Below, one piece after another: positions 54,907 through 62,894 of a stretch of 64,000 bases of DNA (its first letter is position 1; each line of letters begins with the position of its first letter). The notes under the pieces are model-generated. The model was not told the DNA's origin, did no database searches, and saw only the letters and a program-made list of their open reading frames with translations. The translations under genes were made by a program, and so were the position numbers. This DNA is from Duganella sp. BuS-21. Lineage in GTDB: Bacteria; Pseudomonadota; Gammaproteobacteria; Burkholderiales; Burkholderiaceae_D. Location of the stretch: the NCBI GenBank assembly GCA_041874725.1, contig CP097466.1:5828001-5892000 (forward strand). Reading direction: 5' to 3'.

Positions 54907-56289
54907 TTAGAACGGCAGTTCCGCGTCCGGCTTGGCCGCCAGGATCACTTGCTTGAACTGGCCCTGGATGCGCTCCAGCGCGGCCGGGGTTTCCGCTTCA
55001 AAGCGCATCACGATCACCGGCGTGGTGTTGGACGAACGTGCCAGGCCGAAGCCGTCGGCGTATTCCACGCGCAGGCCGTCGATGGTGATGATGCGCTCAT
55101 GGCCAGGGAACTTGGCATCGGCGCGCAGCTTGTCCATGACGATGAAGTTCTCGCCTTCGCTCAGGTGCAGGTGCAGCTCGGGCGTGCTGTCCGACTGCGG
55201 CAGCGCGTTCAGCAGCGCCGACGGATCTTCCTGCTTGGTCAGAATTTCCAGCATGCGCGCGCCGGCGTACAGGCCGTCGTCGAAACCGTACCAGCGGTCC
55301 TTGAAGAAGATATGGCCGCTCATTTCGCCGCCCAGCGGGGCGCCGGTTTCCTTCAGCTTGGCCTTCACCAGCGAGTGGCCGGTCTTGTACATCAGCGGCA
55401 CGCCGCCCGACTTCTCGATGTACGGCGCCAGGTGGCGCGTGCATTTCACGTCGTACAGAATCTGCTCGCCCGGATTGCGCGACAACACGTCTTCCGCGAA
55501 CAGCATCATCTGGCGGTCAGGGTAAATGATCTGGCCATCCTTGGTCACCAGGCCGAGGCGGTCGCCGTCGCCGTCGAAGGCCAGGCCAATTTCGGCATCG
55601 GTCTCCTGCAGGCAGCGGATCAAATCTTGCAGGTTTTCCGGATGCGCCGGATCGGGGTGGTGGTTCGGGAAGGTGCCGTCCACTTCGCAGAACAGCTCGA
55701 TCACCTCGCAGCCCATGCCGCGATACAGGTCGCCAGCGAAAGCGCCGGCCACGCCGTTGCCGCAGTCCACCGCGATCTTGATCGGACGCGATACCTTGAC
55801 GTCGCCGATGATGCGCTCCAGGTACTGGGCGCGGATATCGTGGGTGCCGTAGGCGCCAGGGGTGGCTGCAGCCGAACCGTCATGCGCCAGGATGCTGTCG
55901 TACAAGCCGGTGATGGACTCGCCGTGGATCGCCTCGCCGGCCAGCACCATCTTGAAGCCATTGTAGTCCGGCGGATTGTGGCTGCCGGTGACCATGATGC
56001 CCGAAGCGGCGCCCAGCACATTGGTGCCGAAGTACACCATCGGGGTCGCCACCACGCCCAGGTCGATCACGTCGACGCCGGCCGACTGCAAGCCTTCGGC
56101 CAGCGCCTTGATCAGCGATGGACCGGACAGGCGGCCGTCACGGCCGATCACGACTTTTTTCTCGCCCTTGACCAGTGCGGCGCGGCCGAAAGCGGCGCCG
56201 ATCTGGAATGCCACGCCGGCATCCAGGGTTTTATCGATAATGCCGCGAATGTCGTATGCTTTGAAGATCGTTTTGGATAAGGTAACCAT
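54907..56289 (-). CDS. Phosphomannomutase/phosphoglucomutase
   Basis: The 460-residue enzyme (start 56289) has the alpha-D-phosphohexomutase motifs. The catalytic Ser loop is TGSHNPPDYNGFKM, the Mg2+ loop is FDGDGDRLG, the sugar loop is GEMSGHIFF, and the phosphate-binding C-terminal region reads RSSNTTPVIVMRFEAE. It is of the AlgC/ManB type and supplies mannose-1-P or glucose-1-P, the latter being the substrate of RmlA at 59150-60040. No good Shine-Dalgarno precedes 56289; 56331 is an in-frame alternative. It is followed closely by waaC. Confidence 0.93.
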   Translation of the reverse strand: MVTLSKTIFKAYDIRGIIDKTLDAGVAFQIGAAFGRAALVKGEKKVVIGRDGRLSGPSLIKALAEGLQSAGVDVIDLGVVATPMVYFGTNVLGAASGIMVTGSHNPPDYNGFKMVLAGEAIHGESITGLYDSILAHDGSAAATPGAYGTHDIRAQYLERIIGDVKVSRPIKIAVDCGNGVAGAFAGDLYRGMGCEVIELFCEVDGTFPNHHPDPAHPENLQDLIRCLQETDAEIGLAFDGDGDRLGLVTKDGQIIYPDRQMMLFAEDVLSRNPGEQILYDVKCTRHLAPYIEKSGGVPLMYKTGHSLVKAKLKETGAPLGGEMSGHIFFKDRWYGFDDGLYAGARMLEILTKQEDPSALLNALPQSDSTPELHLHLSEGENFIVMDKLRADAKFPGHERIITIDGLRVEYADGFGLARSSNTTPVIVMRFEAETPAALERIQGQFKQVILAAKPDAELPF

Positions 56290-56335
56290 AGTGTCGGTAT
56301 GAGAAGGAATGGATGGGATAGTGTACATCATGACA

Positions 56336-57430
56336 TCAATGCTTCTTGTGCCGAATCATCCAGCGCGGCGCTTTGAAGCGCACGATGCGGACATAAATCC
56401 AGATATAAGCGCTGATAAAGAGCAGGCAGGACAGCATCAGCACCCAGGTATGGCGCCAGAATACGGTGGCCGGTATCACCGCCATCAGCGAGAACATCCA
56501 CAGATATGGCGAGGTCAGCGAATTACGGCGGATCAGCGCGCGCGCCTCGCGGCGGCCGACCGCCCACTGCACGATGCGGCGGAAAATCAGGCTGTGCAAG
56601 TGGATGCCGTCCGGCATGGCGGGCGACTTGCCGCGCACGAACATGCGGCGATACACGGAAAATAAAGTCTCGAACGCCGGGTAGATCAGCAGCAGCGCCG
56701 CATACCAGGTCGACACCTGCGGATTGCGCATCACCAGCAGCAAGGCCAGTTCGCCCAGCATGAAGCCGATAAAATACGCGCCGCCGTCGCCGAGGAAGAT
56801 CAGCCCTACCGGATAATTCCAGATCAGGAAGCCGGCGGTGGCGCCGGCCACCATCAGCGCAGCGATCAGCACGAACATATCGTTGACCTGCAAGGCCACA
56901 TAGCCGAGCGACAGCAGCATGCAGATGCACACCACGCTGGCCAGGCCGTTGAAGCCGTCGATGATATTGATGGCGTTGGCGATGCCGGCCACCATCAGCA
57001 CCGTCAATGGCAGGGTCAGCCACATATACGGCAACGCCCAGGCGGAAAAGGCCCAATCGAGGCGGTCGATGCGGGCATCGAGCAGGAAATAACCGAGGGT
57101 GGCGGCGGCCATGGTCAGCAGCAGGCGGCGCAGCGCGCTCACGCGGCCGGTGTAATCCTCGACGATGCCGCCGATAAAAGCCACGGCCGAGCAAGCCAGC
57201 AGCGACAGCAGCCACTGGCTCATGGCCGGCACGCGCCAGATGGAAATGGCCGAACTCAACGCCACGGCGAGGAAAATCGACAGGCCGCCGATGCGGGCCA
57301 CGTTGTGGGCGTGCACTTTTTGCACGCCATCGAAATTGGCGTCGAGCGCCGGGCCGTGCAATCTCGCTTCTTTAATCACCAGCAGGGTAAGCAGCGCGGA
57401 GGCGATAAAGCTCAGTAAAAAGGAAAACAT
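56336..57430 (-). CDS. WecA/MraY-family undecaprenyl-phosphate sugar-1-phosphate transferase
   Basis: The 364-residue protein has about 10-11 membrane helices and the polyprenyl-phosphate transferase motifs. These are the Asp pair region FIGGIVEDYTGRVSALRR, the catalytic NAINIIDGFNGLAS, FLGDGGAYFIGFMLGE, and the C-terminal GIHLHSLIFRR (HIH-type loop of WecA). This favours a WecA-like enzyme that loads a HexNAc- or sugar-1-P onto undecaprenyl phosphate for O-antigen or polysaccharide. The gene is 46 bp upstream of the phosphomannomutase gene on the same strand. The nucleotide-sugar donor is not determined. Confidence 0.9.
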   Translation of the reverse strand: MFSFLLSFIASALLTLLVIKEARLHGPALDANFDGVQKVHAHNVARIGGLSIFLAVALSSAISIWRVPAMSQWLLSLLACSAVAFIGGIVEDYTGRVSALRRLLLTMAAATLGYFLLDARIDRLDWAFSAWALPYMWLTLPLTVLMVAGIANAINIIDGFNGLASVVCICMLLSLGYVALQVNDMFVLIAALMVAGATAGFLIWNYPVGLIFLGDGGAYFIGFMLGELALLLVMRNPQVSTWYAALLLIYPAFETLFSVYRRMFVRGKSPAMPDGIHLHSLIFRRIVQWAVGRREARALIRRNSLTSPYLWMFSLMAVIPATVFWRHTWVLMLSCLLFISAYIWIYVRIVRFKAPRWMIRHKKH

Positions 57431-57744
57431 ATTATTTAGGATCTGCGTTGTATCGCAACACGAAGCATTATCAGCGTGCCAACTGCCCGGCTGCTGATTG
57501 TACCTGATTAAACGCGGCGGCCCGGAAAGCGGGCGCCGGCATCATACCAGCCCAAACATGCTCCAGTGAACCCGCTTACCAATCGATACACTTCGGCTCT
57601 TCCCCCCCAACGCCGCTCATCCCAGCGTCGCTCCCGCGCAAGCGGGAATCCATGCGCCATCTGCGGAGCAAACTCAACATGGGTTCCCGCTTGCGCGGGA
57701 ACGACGACGCTCAACTTAGCGGTATCAGGCTCTGAGCCGAATTT
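57431..57744. other. 314-bp gap between the WecA-like gene and rmlD
   Basis: It holds a REP-like element (57626-57707) and otherwise no credible gene. The short frame 57508-57714 is mostly the repeat itself. The WecA-like gene's promoter probably lies in 57431-57550. Confidence 0.6.
57626..57707. repeat. REP-like two-hairpin element, copy 2
   Basis: Hairpin 1 is TCCCGC-GCAA-GCGGGA (57632-57647) and hairpin 2 is GTTCCCGC-TTGC-GCGGGAAC (57683-57702). They are joined by inverted ATCCATG...CATGGG segments. Element ends are GCGTCG and CGACGAC. Same design as 29858-29936 and 62084-62155. Confidence 0.85.
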
Positions 57745-58602
57745 TCAGTGCATGCAGAGGCCTAACGCTGCTTTCCAATGTGGCAAGTGGCAGAAGCGCG
57801 TCATCAGGCGTTCGGAGGACATGACGGAGTATTGCGGACGCTGGGCCGGCGTGGGATAGTCGGCGGTGGTGATCGGCAGCACCTGGCACGACAGGCCCGC
57901 CTCGGCGATGATCGCTTCGGTGAATTCGTGCCAGGTGGTCTGGCCCTGTGCGCTGAGGTGGTAGATGCCGCTGTTCTGCACCCACCACTCGCGGCCGCCG
58001 GCGTGCGCCTGCGACAGCACCTGCGCCGTGGTGTCGGCGATGGTGCGACTCCAGGTCGGCGCACCGTGCTGGTCGGCCACCACGCGCAGTTCGTCGCGTT
58101 CCTGGGCCAGGCGCAGCATGGTCAACAGGAAATTCTTGCCGCGCATGCCGTACACCCAGCTGGTGCGGAAGATCAGGTGCGGGATGCCGGCCGCCGCAAT
58201 CGCCTGCTCGCCGGCCAGCTTGCTGGCGCCGTAGACGTTGCGCGGGCCGAGCGGGTCGTCCTCGCGGCGCGGCGACGGCTGCATGCCGTCGAAAACGTAG
58301 TCGGTGGAGTAATGCACCAGGGCCGCGCCCAGCGCCTTGGCTTCCTCGGCCATCACGGCCGGCGCCTCGGCGTTGATGCGATGGGCCAGTTCAGGCTCGC
58401 TTTCGGCCTTGTCCACCGCCGTGTAGGCGGCCGGATTGACGATCAGCTGCGGCTTGACGCTGCGGATCACCTCGCGCACCTGCGCCAGGTTGGACAGGTC
58501 CATGACGTTGCGGTCGACCGCCACCACTTCGCCCACGCCCTGCAGGCTGCGCGCCAGCTCGTACCCCACCTGGCCGGTGCTACCGGTCAGCAGCACCTTC
58601 AT
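57745..58602 (-). CDS. rmlD: dTDP-4-dehydrorhamnose reductase
   Basis: The 285-residue SDR-type enzyme has [70 protein letters not shown], and YGASKLAGEQAI (YxxxK). It reduces dTDP-4-keto-L-rhamnose to dTDP-L-rhamnose, the last step of the pathway. The ATG overlaps the rmlC stop (ATGA), so it is the last gene of rmlBACD. The longer frame to 58866 is a shadow of rmlC. Confidence 0.95.
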   Translation of the reverse strand: MKVLLTGSTGQVGYELARSLQGVGEVVAVDRNVMDLSNLAQVREVIRSVKPQLIVNPAAYTAVDKAESEPELAHRINAEAPAVMAEEAKALGAALVHYSTDYVFDGMQPSPRREDDPLGPRNVYGASKLAGEQAIAAAGIPHLIFRTSWVYGMRGKNFLLTMLRLAQERDELRVVADQHGAPTWSRTIADTTAQVLSQAHAGGREWWVQNSGIYHLSAQGQTTWHEFTEAIIAEAGLSCQVLPITTADYPTPAQRPQYSVMSSERLMTRFCHLPHWKAALGLCMH

Positions 58603-59153
58603 GCGAACACCTCGGCGTCGGCCAGCAGTGAAGCGGCCTGGTCTTTGCCCGACAGCAGCGGCGCCCCATCGGCCGCCAGCGCCGGCCAGCTGATGCCGAC
58701 GGCGGGGTCGTTCCACAGGATGGCGCGCTCGTGCTCGGGCGCCCAGTAGTCGGTGGTCTTGTAGAGGAATTCTGCGGCGTCGGAGGTGACCACGAAGCCG
58801 TGCGCAAAGCCGGCCGGGATCCACAGTTGGCGCTTGTTCTCGGCCGACAGCTCGCAGCCGTACCACTGGCCGAAAGTCGGCGAACTCTTGCGGATATCGA
58901 CCGCCACGTCGAACACCGAACCGGCGGTGGCGCGCACCAGCTTGCCCTGGGCTTGCTGGATCTGGTAGTGCAGGCCGCGCAGCACGCCCTTGGACGAGCG
59001 CGAGTGGTTGTCCTGCACGAACTCGGCGCTGACGCCGGTCAGTTCGGCAAAGCGGCGGGCGTTGAAACTCTCGAAGAAAAACCCGCGATCATCGCCGAAA
59101 ACGCGCGGCTCCAGTACCAGCAAGCCTTCCAGCGGCGTAGTAATGACATTCAT
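58599..59153 (-). CDS. rmlC: dTDP-4-dehydrorhamnose 3,5-epimerase
   Basis: The 184-residue cupin epimerase begins [37 protein letters not shown]. It contains [18 protein letters not shown] with a catalytic His, [29 protein letters not shown], and [20 protein letters not shown]. It epimerises C3 and C5 of dTDP-4-keto-6-deoxyglucose. It overlaps rmlA upstream and rmlD downstream by 4 bp each. Confidence 0.96.
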   Translation of the reverse strand: MNVITTPLEGLLVLEPRVFGDDRGFFFESFNARRFAELTGVSAEFVQDNHSRSSKGVLRGLHYQIQQAQGKLVRATAGSVFDVAVDIRKSSPTFGQWYGCELSAENKRQLWIPAGFAHGFVVTSDAAEFLYKTTDYWAPEHERAILWNDPAVGISWPALAADGAPLLSGKDQAASLLADAEVFA

Positions 59154-60040
59154 CGTGGTACAACCTTATCTTCCAGGATCTGCAGCAGGTATTGGCCGTA
59201 CTGGTTTTTCTTGAGCGGCTCGGCCAGCTTGCGCAGCTGCTCGGCGTTGATATAGCCCTTGCGGTAGGCGATCTCTTCCGGGCAAGCCACTTTCAGGCCC
59301 TGGCGCTTTTCAATGGTGGCGATGAACTGCCCCGCTTCCAGCAGCGATTCGTGGGTGCCGGTGTCGAGCCAGGCCATGCCACGCCCCATCACTTCCACGT
59401 TGAGTTCGCCCTGCTCCAGATAGACCTTGTTGACGTCGGTGATTTCCAGCTCGCCGCGCGCGGACGGCTTGATGTTGGCGGCGATGTCGCACACCTGCTT
59501 GTCGTAGAAATACAGGCCGGTGACGGCGTAGTTCGATTTCGGCTGCTGCGGCTTTTCTTCGATCGAGACGGCGCTGCGCTTGTCGTCGAACTCGACCACG
59601 CCGTAACGCTCCGGGTCCTGCACGTGGTAGGCGAACACGGTGGCGCCTTCGGTCTGCTCGGTGGCGTGGCGCAGCAGCGCGTCAAGGTCGTTGCCGTAGT
59701 AAATGTTATCGCCCAGGATCAGCGCCGACGGCGCATCGCCGACGAAGTCCTTGCCGATGATGAAGGCTTGCGCCAGGCCGTCCGGCGAAGGCTGCACCGC
59801 GTAGCTGATGCTGATGCCCCACTGGCTGCCATCGCCCAGCAGATCCTGGAAGCGCGGCGTGTCCTGCGGCGTCGAGATCAGCAGGATCTCGGTCATGCCT
59901 GCCAGCATCAGCACCGTCAGCGGATGGTAGATCATCGGCTTGTCGTAGATCGGCAGCAGCTGCTTGGAAACGCTCATCGTGACCGGGTACAGACGGGTGC
60001 CGGAGCCGCCCGCCAGAATGATGCCTTTGCGCTTGCTCAT
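59150..60040 (-). CDS. rmlA: Glucose-1-phosphate thymidylyltransferase
   Basis: The 296-residue nucleotidyltransferase starts [37 protein letters not shown]. It has [31 protein letters not shown], and [22 protein letters not shown]. It makes dTDP-glucose, the entry step of dTDP-rhamnose synthesis, from glucose-1-P. Its start codon overlaps the rmlB stop (ATGA). The longer frame to 60136 does not match the family N-terminus. Confidence 0.96.
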   Translation of the reverse strand: MSKRKGIILAGGSGTRLYPVTMSVSKQLLPIYDKPMIYHPLTVLMLAGMTEILLISTPQDTPRFQDLLGDGSQWGISISYAVQPSPDGLAQAFIIGKDFVGDAPSALILGDNIYYGNDLDALLRHATEQTEGATVFAYHVQDPERYGVVEFDDKRSAVSIEEKPQQPKSNYAVTGLYFYDKQVCDIAANIKPSARGELEITDVNKVYLEQGELNVEVMGRGMAWLDTGTHESLLEAGQFIATIEKRQGLKVACPEEIAYRKGYINAEQLRKLAEPLKKNQYGQYLLQILEDKVVPR

Positions 60041-61107
60041 GATTGCCCCTCGCGATTGAAGTAGTTGGTTTCGACCCACTTGGCGTAGCTGCCCGACTGC
60101 ACGTCGGCCACCCAGGCCTGGTGGTCCAGATACCACTGCACGGTCTTGGCGATGCCGGACTCGAAGGTCTCGGCCGGCTTCCAGCCCAGCTCACGCTCCA
60201 GCTTGCGCGCATCGATGGCGTAGCGGCGGTCGTGGCCCGGGCGGTCTTTGACAAAGGTGATCTGGTCGCGATAGCTGCCGTCGGCCTTGGGCTTCAGTTT
60301 ATCGAGCATGTCGCACAGGGTGTGGACCACGTCCAGGTTGGCCATTTCGTTCCAGCCGCCGACGTTGTAGGTCTCGCCCAGGCGGCCCGCTTCCAGCACG
60401 CGGCGGATGGCGGCGGCGTGGTCGGTCACGTACAGCCAGTCGCGCACCTGCTGGCCGTCGCCGTAGATCGGCAGCGGCTTGCCGGCTTGCGCGTTGGCGA
60501 TGATCAGCGGGATCAGCTTTTCCGGGAAGTGATACGGGCCGTAGTTGTTGGAACAGTTGGTGGTGACCACCGGCAGGCCGTAGGTGTGGAAGTAGGACCG
60601 CACCAGATGGTCCGAGGCCGCTTTCGACGCCGAATACGGGCTGTTCGGCGCGAACGCCGTGGTTTCGGTGAACGGCGCGTCGTCCGGACCCAGGGTGCCG
60701 TACACCTCGTCGGTGGACACGTGCAGGAAGCGGAAGGCGGCTTTTTCATCGTCCGGCAACGCCGACCAGTAGGCGCGCGCGGCTTCCAGCAGACTGAAGG
60801 TGCCGTTGATGTTAGTGTTGATGAACTCGCCCGGTCCGAGGATGGAGCGGTCGACATGGCTTTCCGCCGCGAAGTGCAGCACGGCGCGCGGCTTGTGCTG
60901 CTGGAATAGCGCCAGAACCTGGGCCTGGTCGCAGATGTCGCCGCGCACGAAGGTGTGGCGGGCGTCCTGCTTCAGTGAGGCCAGATTGTTGAGATTGCCG
61001 GCATAGGTCAGCTTGTCGAAATTGAGAACAGACTCATCCGACTGCGCCAGCCAATCCAGGACGAAATTTGAGCCGATAAAACCAGCACCACCCGTTACAA
61101 AAATCAT
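60037..61107 (-). CDS. rmlB: dTDP-glucose 4,6-dehydratase
   Basis: The 356-residue extended-SDR protein has [44 protein letters not shown], and [15 protein letters not shown] (YxxxK). [19 protein letters not shown] and the C-terminal [19 protein letters not shown] are also as in RmlB. It makes dTDP-4-keto-6-deoxyglucose. It is the first gene of the minus-strand rmlBACD operon, and its promoter should lie in the 119-bp divergent gap with apaH. Its stop overlaps rmlA by 4 bp. Confidence 0.97.
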   Translation of the reverse strand: MIFVTGGAGFIGSNFVLDWLAQSDESVLNFDKLTYAGNLNNLASLKQDARHTFVRGDICDQAQVLALFQQHKPRAVLHFAAESHVDRSILGPGEFINTNINGTFSLLEAARAYWSALPDDEKAAFRFLHVSTDEVYGTLGPDDAPFTETTAFAPNSPYSASKAASDHLVRSYFHTYGLPVVTTNCSNNYGPYHFPEKLIPLIIANAQAGKPLPIYGDGQQVRDWLYVTDHAAAIRRVLEAGRLGETYNVGGWNEMANLDVVHTLCDMLDKLKPKADGSYRDQITFVKDRPGHDRRYAIDARKLERELGWKPAETFESGIAKTVQWYLDHQAWVADVQSGSYAKWVETNYFNREGQS

Positions 61108-61226
61108 TTAGTATCCCGCAGCAAGGTCGAATTAGTCGTAAGCATGATTTTATGTGATGTGCCCCAGATCAGGGCAAAAATTCAGGGTATTTCAGATCCC
61201 AAAGCAACGAACAAGTGAGTATCGAT

Positions 61227-62078
61227 ATGAAAACCTATGTAATCGGGGATTTGCAGGGCTGCCATGAGCAGGCCCTGGCCCTCCTCGAGCGGATACGCGC
61301 GCACGCGGATGCCGACGGCGTCGCCGAGCCCGCCATTCTGCTGGCGGGCGACCTGATCAACCGTGGTCCGGATTCACTGGCCACGCTGCGCCATGTGCGC
61401 AAGCTGGCCATGGCCAGTGGCGGGCTGATCGATAGTGTGCTGGGCAATCACGACCTGCATCTGCTGGCGGTGGCGTACGGCATCCGGCCCGAACACAAGT
61501 CCGACACGCTGGCCGAGATCCTGCATGCGCCGGATCGGGACGAGCTGATCGATTGGGTGCGGCGGCGGCCGCTGGCGATCCAGGTCAAGGATCACGTGTT
61601 GGTGCACGCGGGCCTGCTGCCGCAGTGGAGTGCCGCGCAGGCGATGGCCCTGGCCGGCGAGGTGCAGGAAATGCTGCGCGGCGACGGCATCGAGGATTTT
61701 TTGGCCGAGATGTACGGCAACGAGCCGGCGCAGTGGTCGGATGAATTGGCAGGCGCGGACCGGCTGCGCTGCATCATCAATGCGATGACGCGCCTGCGCT
61801 TCTGCAGCGCCCACGGTGTGATGGATTTCAAGATGAAGGAAAGCGGCACGGCCGATCCGGCCAGCGGGCTGATGCCGTGGTTCGACGTGCCGGGCCGCCG
61901 CAGCGCACGCGACACGGTGGTGTTCGGCCACTGGTCGGCGCTGGGCTTGAAGCTGGAGCCCAAGCTGATCGGGCTCGATAGCGGCTGCGTATGGGGTGGG
62001 CAGCTATCGGCTGTGTGCCTGGAAGACCGCAGTTTGTTGCAGGTGCAGTGTCCGCAGTTTCAGGCCCCAGGCAAATAA
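61227..62078 (+). CDS. apaH: Symmetrical bis(5'-nucleosyl)-tetraphosphatase
   Basis: The 283-residue metallophosphatase has the ApaH signatures TYVIGDLQGC, LLAGDLINRGPDSLATL and VLGNHDLHLLAVAYGI. VHAGLLPQW and FGHWSALGL follow later in the chain. It hydrolyses Ap4A to two ADP and also removes Np4 caps from RNA. ATG 61227 is chosen because GTGAG lies about 8 bases upstream; GTG 61215 in the same frame is possible. It is divergent from rmlB, and its 3' end is followed by a REP-like element. Confidence 0.95.
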   Translation: MKTYVIGDLQGCHEQALALLERIRAHADADGVAEPAILLAGDLINRGPDSLATLRHVRKLAMASGGLIDSVLGNHDLHLLAVAYGIRPEHKSDTLAEILHAPDRDELIDWVRRRPLAIQVKDHVLVHAGLLPQWSAAQAMALAGEVQEMLRGDGIEDFLAEMYGNEPAQWSDELAGADRLRCIINAMTRLRFCSAHGVMDFKMKESGTADPASGLMPWFDVPGRRSARDTVVFGHWSALGLKLEPKLIGLDSGCVWGGQLSAVCLEDRSLLQVQCPQFQAPGK

Positions 62079-62083
62079 TCGGA

Positions 62084-62155
62084 GTCGTCCTCGCGCAAGC
62101 GGGGACCCATGGAACGCGCGCTCAGCATGGGTTCCCGCTTACGCGGGAACGACGA
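62084..62155. repeat. REP-like two-hairpin element, copy 3, overlapping a gene end
   Basis: Hairpin 2, GTTCCCGC-TTAC-GCGGGAAC (62131-62150), is perfect; hairpin 1 (around 62088-62106) is degenerate. The loop variant TTAC carries the minus-strand TAA stop of the acyltransferase gene. Element ends GTCG and CGACGAC match the other copies. Confidence 0.8.
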
Positions 62156-62885
62156 CGCCCAGCGCGGCGGCGATGGCCTGATGCGAAGCCTCGGCCAACT
62201 CGCGGCGATGCGCGCCGATGGTGTCGAGTGGCGCCAGGATCGCCACCCTGGCCTTGACCGGCGGCCCGTTCAAAATCAGCACGATGCTTTCCGCAAAGCT
62301 GGTTTCGCCGATGAAGTCGACCGACGGGTGCGAACGGCCATCGCCATCGGCATAGGTCAGCGCGAACGGCTGCACCGGCACCTTGGCGTCGATCGCCGCT
62401 TCAAACAGATTCGCATGGAACGGTAGCAGGCTGCCCTGCGGCGCCGTGGTGCCCTCCGGGAAGAAGGCCACGCGCTCACCCCGCTCCAGGCTGTGCACCA
62501 GCCCCTTGAAGATGTGCCGCAAGTCGCGCCGGTTGCCACGCGCAATGAACACGGTGCCGGCCTTCTCCGCCAGCCAGCCAGCCAGCGGCCACGAGCGGAT
62601 CTCGGCCTTGGCCACGAAGTGGCTCGGGTACAGGCTGTGCACCACAAAGATGTCCAGCCACGAAACGTGATTGGCCACCACCACGCAGTGCTCCAGCGCC
62701 GGCACGCTACCCGGCGCGTGCTCCACCGTAACGTTGCACATCGCCAGCAAGCTGGTGGACCAGCGGCGGATATGCGCGTTGCGCCGCTGCTGGCCGATCC
62801 ACGGAAACACCGTGGCGCAGATCGCCATGCCCTTGAATACGTGCAGCATCACCCGCGCGAGGCGGAATATCGTCGACAGTTTCAT
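62139..62885 (-). CDS. Lysophospholipid acyltransferase (PlsC/LPLAT family)
   Basis: The 248-residue protein has an N-terminal hydrophobic helix, the HX4D motif in VVVANHVSWLDIFVVHSLYPSHFVAKAEI, and GTVFIARGNRRDLRHIFKGLVHSLERGE. FFPEGTTAPQGSLLPFHANLFEAA is also typical of lysophospholipid acyltransferases. It is a second such enzyme besides 49150-49890 and may act on lysophosphatidate or ornithine-lipid precursors. It lies 9 bp after pyrC on the same strand, so the two are probably cotranscribed. The last six codons (GVVVPA) and the stop are encoded by the REP-like element. Confidence 0.9.
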   Translation of the reverse strand: MKLSTIFRLARVMLHVFKGMAICATVFPWIGQQRRNAHIRRWSTSLLAMCNVTVEHAPGSVPALEHCVVVANHVSWLDIFVVHSLYPSHFVAKAEIRSWPLAGWLAEKAGTVFIARGNRRDLRHIFKGLVHSLERGERVAFFPEGTTAPQGSLLPFHANLFEAAIDAKVPVQPFALTYADGDGRSHPSVDFIGETSFAESIVLILNGPPVKARVAILAPLDTIGAHRRELAEASHQAIAAALGVVVPA

Positions 62886-62894
62886 GCGGGCGGA

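Noticed and set aside
29858..62155. CRISPR-like array from the repeated hairpins
   Set aside because: The copies are tens of kilobases apart, with no regular spacers and no cas genes in the window.
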